Shown here: piece after piece, positions 56,428 through 64,000 of the stretch
Layout: every line of letters starts with the position of its first letter
Position numbering within the stretch: the stretch's first letter is position 1
Assembly: GCF_932526225.1 (NCBI RefSeq)
Contig: NC_064040.1
Span: 4,213,681-4,277,680, forward strand
Source: Nematostella vectensis
Taxonomy: Eukaryota; Cnidaria; Anthozoa; Actiniaria; Edwardsiidae
Direction: 5' to 3'
Length of the DNA: 64,000 bases
Program-made: the position numbers and the translations under genes
Notes under the pieces: generated by a model
Databases searched by the model: none
Told to the model about the DNA's origin: nothing
What the model saw: only the letters and a program-made list of their open reading frames with translations

Positions 56428-57839
56428 CTATAGTTCAAGGAAATCTAAATTGGAAATAAACTGGAATATGCCTGTAAAGGGGATTTTGACAATGGCCTTG
56501 GAGGTCTGTGTACTAAAATTGAATACCAATAAGTCAAAAAATTAAAGTATCCATCTTTAACAAATTTCCTCATCAATTCCTACCTTGCTACAGTACGGGC
56601 ATTCACCAAACACCATGTTAAAGCTCTGTCGGCTGGATGGCAAGGAACGCAACCACTAAAACGACAAAAGACAAGCACGATGTAACTCTGTACCTTATAG
56701 AAACATCAGTGTTGTCCATTATTTAAGATCGCATATTTCCAAGAGGGCGATTTTCGTGTTTCCTTCAAACGCATTTTACTTTAAAAGTAAATAAATAACT
56801 TCCTATTGCCATTACCAAACTAATTACTTCTTCATATTCCCTGAAAAAAAGCATTAGTCAATTTTAATTCTTACTGTCAAACATATTACATGAAAATAGT
56901 GTGTGAGGCAGACCGTATGGGGAGCCTGACCAAATATAGACATACAGTATTATGCTTACCTTATAAGGCAGTCCCTATGGAAAGCCTGACCAAATATAGG
57001 CATACAGTATTATGCTTACCTTATAAGGCAGACCCTATGGAAGGCCTGACCAAATATAGACATACAGTATTATGCTTACCTTATAAGGCAGCCCTATGGA
57101 AAGCCTGACCAAATATAGGCATACAGTATTATGCTTACCTCATATAGCAGACGCTATGTAAAGGCTGACAAAATATAGGCATACAGTATTATGCTTACCT
57201 CATAAAGGCAGTCCCTATGAAAAGGCTGACCACATCTTGGGTCATCGCATGCCTTGTCAGGAATTGTGTCGTTCAAGCGATAAGCGTAACATATTCCACA
57301 CTCCATGCTAAAGTCCTGTACAAGCAAACAGAGTGAAATGTTGCTCCTTAAAACAACTATGCCCCTTTTCAAAAACTTTGATTTGGATGAACACAAAATC
57401 TTTTTAATGAGAAATTACTCCGAAATTAATCCAAGATGTGCTTTCAGTTTGGCACAAATTACGTTTTTGATGTGACGTTTTTCTCAGGTATTCTAATGAG
57501 CAACCTTCTTGTCCAGACAAGGCAAAGTCCCGACCTGTTTTCAAATCCAAGGTTTTGGCTTCCTAATTTTCTGGGCTATGACATTCTATCAAAGCAAATA
57601 GTACAACTAGCAATTTTGTCTTATTCACCTCCTTCTTTGATGAAGATGGAGAAGGAAATTTAACTCCCATGACATTTTCCAGGTTGGTAAGGACTGACAC
57701 ACTGGACTCCCTGGGGAAGTGATATACATAATATTTTTTCCATTATTGCAATGGAGACGATAATCTAAGCTTTTGGCAAAGAAATTCTCCTACCACATGT
57801 TGGCTTTCAAGTGAAGCGTCTCTCGCAGTGGAAGTACAA
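56428..57839 (-). CDS. FANCL: FANCL, E3 ubiquitin ligase of the Fanconi pathway, C-terminal exons (partial)
   Basis: Minus-strand exons seen: 57839-57794, 57710-57629, 57315-57199, 56655-56584, 56496-56428, with agreeing phases. They encode the end of the URD region (LPLRETLHLKANMW, then SVSVLTNLENVMGVKFP) and the RING/PHD-like domain: MECGICYAYRLNDTIPD, DDPRCGQPFHRDCLYE, then WLRSLPSSRQSFNMVFGECP with YCSK. The cysteine/histidine ligands of the FANCL RING are all present. FANCL mono-ubiquitinates FANCD2 and FANCI with UBE2T in interstrand crosslink repair. The last exon (AIVKIPFTG ...) aligns with the human PITLKM end but is longer; its acceptor is the least certain. The ELF and most URD exons must lie right of the window, beyond the 29-bp array. 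The RING exon 57315-57199 is followed by tandem copies of its own end and donor. Confidence 0.88.
56895..57215 (-). repeat. About 60-bp array of FANCL exon end plus splice donor (5 copies)
   Basis: On the minus strand the real exon end (CTGCCTTTATGAG, last base 57199) and donor GTAAGCATAATACTGTATGC are followed by four further copies, with donor-equivalent positions at about 57139, 57080, 57020 and 56960. Spacing is 60, 59, 60 and 60 bp. The copied exon ends have drifted (CTGCTATATGAG, CTGCCTTATAAG) but each keeps AG|GTAAGC. Reading past the true donor meets a TAG in the first copy, so later donors would truncate the RING. Confidence 0.92.
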
Positions 57840-57920
57840 CTGCAAAATCAAATCATTTCAAATATGAACATTTGAGCCATGCTAACTCGAAACTCCTTGT
57901 TAAGGCTGACTTTCTTTGAC

Positions 57921-60900
57921 TTCACTAGATACTTTTTAGTAATTTCTTTTCAGATAGCTCAAACACCTCACTCCCTCCCCTCCCCTAACACATCCTTGCC
58001 TCTCTACCCTCTCCTGACACATCCTTGCCTTTCTCTCCTCCCCTGACACATCCTTGTCCTTCTCCCCTCCCCTGACACATCCTTGTCTTTCTCCCCTCCC
58101 CTGACAAATCCTTGCCTCTCTACTCTCCCCTGACACATCCTTACCTCTCTACCCTCTCCTGACACATCCTTGCCTTTCTCCCCTCTCCTGACACATCCTT
58201 GCCTTTCTCTCCTCCCCTGACACATCCTTGTCTTTCTCCCCTCCCCTGACACATCCTTGCCTTTCTCCCCCCCCCTAACACATCCTTGACTTTCTTCCCT
58301 CCCCTGACACATCCTTGCCCTTCTCCCCTCCCCTAACACATCCTTGACTTTCTCCCCTCCCCTAACACATCCTTGCCTTTCTCCCCTCTCCTGACACATC
58401 CTTGCCCTTCTCCCCTCCCCTGACACATCCTTGCCTTTCTCCCCTCCCCTAACACATCCTTGCCTTTCTCCCCTCCCCTAACACATCCTTGTCTTTCTCC
58501 CCTCCCCTGACACATCCTTTCCCCCTCCCCTCACCTAACACATCCTTGCCCCCTCCCCTGACTTCACTAGATACTTTTTAGTAATTTCTTTTCAGATAGC
58601 TCAAACACCTCACTCCCTCCCCTCCCCTAACACATCCTTGCCTCTCTACCCTCCCCTAACACATCCTTGCCTTTCTTCCCTCTCCTGACACATCCTTCCC
58701 TCCCTACCCGCTCCTGACACATCCTTGCCCTTCTCCCCTCCCCTGACACATCCTTGCCTTTCTCCCCTCTCCTGACACATCCTTGCCTTTCTCCCCTCTC
58801 CTGACACATCCTTGCCTTTCTCTCCTCCCCTGACACATCCTTGCCTTTCTCCCCTCCCCTAACACATCCTTGCCTCTCTACCCTCCCCTAACACATCCTT
58901 GCCTTTCTTGCCTCTCCTGACACATCCTTCCCTCCCTACCCTCTCCTGACACATCCTTGCCCTTCTCCCCTCCCCTGACACATCCTTGCCTTTCTACCCT
59001 CTCCTGACACATCCTTGCCTTTCTCCCCTCTCCTGACACATCCTTGCCCTTCTCCCCTCCCCTGACACATCCTTGCCTTTCTCCCCTCCCCTAACACATC
59101 CTTGCCTTTCTCCCCTCCCCTAACACATCCTTGTCTTTCTCCCCTCCCCTGACACATCCTTTCCCCCTCCCCTCACCTAACACATCCTTGCCCCCACCCC
59201 TGACTTCACTAGATACTTTTTAGTAATTTCTTTTCAGATAGCTCAAACACCTCACTCCCTCCCCTCCCCTAACACATCCTTGCCTCTCTACCCTCCCCTA
59301 ACACATCCTTGCCTTTCTTCCCTCTCCTGACACATCCCTCCCTCCCTACCCTCTCCTGACACATCCTTGCCCTTCTCCCCTCCCCTGACACATCCTTGCC
59401 TTTCTCCCCTCTCCTGACACATCCTTGCCCTTTCTCCCCTCTCCTGACACATCCTTGCCTTTCTCTCCTCCCCTGACACATCCTTGCCTTTCTCCCCTCC
59501 CCTAACACATCCTTGCCTCTCTACCCTCCCCTAACACATCCTTGCCTTTCTTCCCTCTCCTGACACATCCTTCCCTCCCTACCCTCTCCTGACACATCCT
59601 TGCCCTTCTCCCCTCCCCTGACACATCCTTGCCTTTCTACCCTCTCCTGACACATCCTTGCCTTTCTCCCCTCTCCTGACACATCCTTGCCTTTCTCTCC
59701 TCCCCTGACACATCCTTGCCTTTCTCCCCTCCCCTAACACATCCTTGCCTCTCTACCCTCCCCTAACACATCCTTGCCTTTCTTCCCTCTCCTGACACAT
59801 CCTTCCCTCCCTACCCTCTCCTGACACATCCTTGCCCTTCTCCCCTCCCCTGACAAATCCTTGCCTTTCTCCCCTCCCCTGACACATCCTTGCCTTTCTC
59901 CCCTCCCCTAACACATCCTTGCCTTTCTCGCCTCCCCTGACACATCCTTGCCTTTCTCCCCTCCCCTGACACATCCTTGCCTTTCTCCCCTCTCCTGACA
60001 CATCCTTGCCTTTCTCCCCTCCCCTAACACATCCTTGCCTTTCTCCCCTCTCTTGACACATCCTTGCCTCTCTACCCTCCCCTGACACATCTTTGCCTTT
60101 CTCCCCTCCCCTGACACATCCTTGCCTTTCTCCCCTCCCCTAACACATCCTTGCCTCTCTACCCTCCCCTAACACATCCTTGCCTTTCTTCCCTCTCCTG
60201 ACACATCCTTCCCTCCCTACCCTCTCCTGACACATCCTTGCCCTTCTCCCCTCCCCTGACACATCCTTGCCTTTCTACCCTCTCCTGACACATCCTTGCC
60301 TTTCTACCCTCTCCTGACACATCCTTGCCTTTCTCTCCTCCCCTGACACATCCTTGCCTTTCTCCCCTCCCCTAACACATCCTTGCCTCTCTACCCTCCC
60401 CTAACACATCCTTGCCTTTCTTCCCTCTCCTGACACATCCTTCCCTCCCTACCCTCTCCTGACACATCCTTGCCCTTCTCCCCTCCCCTGACAAATCCTT
60501 GCCTTTCTCCCCTTCCCTGACACATCCTTGCCTTTCTCCCCTCCCCTAGCACATCCTTGCCTTTCTCGCCTCCCCTGACACATCCTTGCCTTTCTCCCCT
60601 CCCCTGACACATCCTTGCCTTTCTCCCCTCTCCTGACACATCCTTGCCTTTCTCCCCTCCCCTAACACATCCTTGCCTTTCTCCCCTCTCTTGACACATC
60701 CTTGCCTCTCTACCCTCTCCTGACACATCCTTGCCTTTCTCCCCTTCCCTGAGGCATCCTTGCCTTTCTCCCCTCCCCTGACACATCCTTGTCTTTCTCC
60801 CCTCCCCTGACATATCCTTGCCTCTCTACTCTCCCCTGACACATCCTTGCCTCTCTACCCTCTCCTGACACATCCTTGCCTTTCTCCCCTCTCCTGACAC

Positions 60901-63900
60901 ATCCTTGCCTTTCTCCCCTCCCCTGACACATCCTTGCCTTTCTCCCCCCCCCTAACACATCCTTGACTTTCTTCCCTCCCCTGACACATCCTTGCCCTTC
61001 TCCCCTCCTCTAACACATCCTTGACTTTCTCCCCTCCCCTAACACATCCTTGTCTTTCTCCCCTCCACTGACACATCCTTGCCCTTCTCCCCTCCCCTGA
61101 CACATCCTTGCCTTTCTCCCCTCCCCTAACACATCCTTGCCTTTCTCCCCTCCCCTAACACATCCTTGTCTTTCTCCCCTCCCCTGACACATCCTTTCCC
61201 CCTCCCCTCACCTAACACATCCTTGCCCCCTCCCCTGACTTCACTAGATACTTTTTGGTAATTTCTTTTCAGATAACTCAAACACCTCACTCCCTCCCCT
61301 CCCCTAACACATCCTTGCCTCTCTACCCTCCCCTAACACATCCTTGCCTTTCTTCCCTCTCCTGACACATCCTTCCCTCCCTACCCTCTCCTGACACATC
61401 CTTGCCCTTCTCCCCTCCCCTGACACATCCTTGCCTTTCTCCCCTCCCCTGACACATCCTTGCCTTTCTCCCCTCTCCTGACACATCCTTGCCTTTCTCC
61501 CCTCTCCTGACACATCCTTGCCTTTCTCTCCTCCCCTGACACATCCTTGCCTTTCTCCCCTCCCCTAACACATCCTTGCCTCTCTACCCTCCCCTAACAC
61601 ATCCTTGCCTTTCTTCCCTCTCCTGACACATCCTTCCCTCCCTACCCTCTCCTGACACATCCTTGCCCTTCTCCCCTCCCCTGACACATCCTTGCCTTTC
61701 TACCCTCTCCTGACACATCCTTGCCTTTCTCCCCTCTCCTGACACATCCTTGCCTTTCTCTCCTCCCCTGACACATCCTTGCCTTTCTCCCCTCCCTTAA
61801 CACATCCTTGCCTTTCTCTCCTCCCCTGACACATCCTTGTCCTTCTCCCCTCCCCTGACACATCCTTGTCTTTCTCCCCTCCCCTGACAAATCCTTGCCT
61901 CTCTACTCTCCCCTGACACATCCTTGCCTTTCTCCCCTCCCCTAGCACATCCTTGCCTTTCTCGCCTCCCCTGACACATCCTTGCCTTTCTCCCCTCCCC
62001 TGACACATCCTTGCCTTTCTCCCCTCCCCTGACACATCCTTGCCTTTCTCTCCTCCCCTGACACATCCTTGCCTTTCTCTCCTCCCCTGACACATCCTTG
62101 TCCTTCTCCCCTCCCCTGACACATCCTTGTCTTTCTCCCCTCCCCTGACAAATCCTTGCCTCTCTACTCTCCCCTGACACATCCTTGCCTTTCTCCCCTC
62201 CCCTAGCACATCCTTGCCTTTCTCGCCTCCCCTGACACATCCTTGCCTTTCTCCCCTCTCCTGACACATCCTTGCCCTTCTCCCCTCCCCTGACACATCC
62301 TTGCCTTTCTACCCTCTCCTGACACATCCTTGCCTTTCTCCCCTCTCCTGACACATCCTTGCCTTTCTCTCCTCCCCTGACACATCCTTGCCTTTCTCCC
62401 CTCCCCTAACACATCCTTGCCTCTCTACCCTCCCCTAATACATCCTTGCCTTTCTTCCCTCTCCTGACACATCCTTCCCTCCCTACCCTCTCCTGACACA
62501 TCCTTGCCCTTCTCCCCTCCCCTGACAAATCCTTGCCTTTCTCCCCTCCCCTGACACATCCTTGCCTTTCTCCCCTCCCCTAACACATCCTTGCCTTTCT
62601 CGCCTCCCCTGACACATCCTTGCCTTTCTCCCCTCCCCTGACACATCCTTGCCTTTCTCCCCTCTCCTGACACATCCTTGCCTTTCTCCCCTCCCCTAAC
62701 ACATCCTTGCCTTTCTCCCCTCTCTTGACACATCCTTGCCTCTCTACCCTCCCCTGACACATCTTTGCCTTTCTCCCCTTTCCTGAGGCATCCTTGCCTT
62801 TCTCTCTTCCCCTGACACATCCTTGCCTTTCTCCCCTCCCCTAACACATCCTTGCCCTTCTCCCCTCCCCTAACACATCCTTTCCCCTCCCCTCCCCTCC
62901 CCTGACAAATCCTTGCCTTTCTCCCCCACTGACACATCCTTTCCTCCCTCCCCTCTCCTGACACATCCTTGCCTTTCTCCCCTCCCCTGACACATCCTTG
63001 CCTCTCTACCCTCCCCTGACACATCCTTGCCTCCCTCCCTTCTCCTGACACATCCTTGCCTCCCTCCCTTGACACATCCTTTCCTCCCTCCCCTCTCCTG
63101 ACACATCCTTGCCCCCTCCCCTCCCCTGACACATCCTTGCCTTTCTCCACTCCCCTGACACATCCTTGCCTCCCTCCCCTCTCCTGACACATCCTTGCCT
63201 TTCTCCCCTCCCCTAACACATCCTTGCCTTTCTCCCCTCTCTTGACACATCCTTGCCTCTCTACCCTCCCCTGACACATCTTTGCCTTTCTCCCCTTTCC
63301 TGAGGCATCCTTGCCTTTCTCTCTTCCCCTGACACATCCTTGCCTTTCTCCCCTCCCCTAACACATCCTTGCCCTTCTCCCCTCCCCTAACACATCCTTT
63401 CCCCTTCCCTCCCCTCCCCTGACAAATCCTTGCCTTTCTCCCCCACTGACACATCCTTTCCTCCCTCCCCTCTCCTGACACATCCTTGCCTTTCTCCCCT
63501 CCCCTGACACATCCTTGCCTCTCTACCCTCCCCTGACACATCCTTGCCTCCCTCCCTTCTCCTGACACATCCTTGCCTCCCTCCCTTGACACATCCTTTC
63601 CTCCCTTCCCTCTCCTGACACATCCTTGCCCCCTCCCCTCCCCTGACACATCCTTGCCTTTCTCCACTCCCCTGACACATCCTTGCCTCCCTCCCCTCCC
63701 CTGACACATCCTTGCCTTTCTCCCCTCCCCTGACACATCCTTGCCTCCCTCCCCTCCCCTGACACATCCTTGCCTTTCTCCCCTCCCCTGACACATCCTT
63801 TCCCCTCTCCCCTTCCCTGACACATCCTTGCCTTTCTCCCCTCCCCTGACACATCCTTGCCTCCCTCCCCTCCCCTGACACATCCTTGCCTTTCTCCCCT

Positions 63901-64000
63901 CCCCTGACACATCCTTGCCTCCCTCCACTCTCCTGACACATCCTTGCCTCCCTACCATCCCATGACATATCCTTGGCCCCCTCCCCTTCCCTGACACATC
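57921..64000. repeat. 29-bp satellite array with recurring spacer, in FANCL intron
   Basis: About 200 copies of a 29-bp pyrimidine-rich unit (CCCCTGACACATCCTTGCCT plus a CT-rich remainder). A non-repetitive segment of about 60 bp (starting TTCACTAGATACTTTTTAGT) recurs inside the array at 57921, 58563, 59205 and 61240, spaced 642, 642 and 2035 bp. This shows block duplication that included the array edge. The minus strand lacks stops in all three frames of the unit, giving many overlapping open frames of a 29-residue Gly/Arg/Lys-rich repeat (up to 375 codons). These are not taken as genes. The array runs off the right edge. Confidence 0.96.

Noticed and set aside
57921..57980. The recurring spacer of the 29-bp array as a FANCL exon
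   Set aside because: On the minus strand it translates with stops and does not match the FANCL segment expected before the LPLRETLHLK exon.
57936..63997. Many long minus-strand open frames of a Gly/Arg/Lys-rich 29-residue repeat, up to 375 codons
   Set aside because: The 29-bp unit has no stop in any minus frame, so every frame stays open by construction. All three frames give equally long products, and the frames break wherever a unit changes length.

Overview
The window is a gene-rich stretch of eukaryotic, intron-containing DNA, most likely from an anthozoan cnidarian such as a sea anemone. That assignment is an inference from overall gene similarity, AT-rich composition and the density of minisatellites and small transposons; no search was run. 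Genes are recognised by joining exons across GT/AG junctions with matching phase and comparing the products with remembered protein families.

Layout, left to right. (1) A 33-bp minisatellite (1-895) lies in an intron of a minus-strand gene whose large 5' exon (1070-2722) encodes the UBA/RWD/CCCH N-terminus of a DHX57-type DEAH helicase; the helicase core lies left of the window. (2) Divergent to it is a complete 16-exon spastin gene (3137-15193, +), carrying a 63-bp and a 31-bp array. (3) A complete ADCK1-type mitochondrial UbiB kinase (22354-16764, -) converges on spastin. (4) A broken tyrosine-recombinase element (23883-22956, -). (5) An AP-4 sigma subunit gene (28843-25306, -) with a CR1-like LINE in an intron and a tandem array made from its own last coding segment. 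(6) Divergent from it, a two-exon gene for a small protein with an RII-alpha/Dpy-30-like docking segment (28966-30963, +). (7) A seven-exon secreted expansin-like protein (33061-47127, +) joined to a chitin-binding CBM14 domain and an approximately 840-residue disordered tail; one of its introns holds a 6.6-kb array of 28-bp units. (8) A stathmin-domain-like protein with a lipidation-type N-terminus (50273-55231, +). (9) The RING-end exons of FANCL (57839-56428, -), followed by a 6-kb array of 29-bp units that runs off the right edge.

The most striking pattern is that several minisatellites are not anonymous intron DNA. Their unit contains the 3' end of the neighbouring exon plus its 5' splice site, multiplied into the intron: spastin intron 2 (10 donors, unit 63 bp, in frame, no stop), spastin intron 14 (about 150 donors, unit 31 bp, immediate stop), the expansin gene (25 bp) and FANCL (about 60 bp). 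A single diverged duplicate follows spastin exon 4, and in AP4S1 the last coding segment including the stop codon is repeated about every 109 bp. The genes have no obvious shared pathway; what links them here is this form of exon-end expansion. The second item of interest is the expansin-CBM14 protein, an unusual architecture for an animal.
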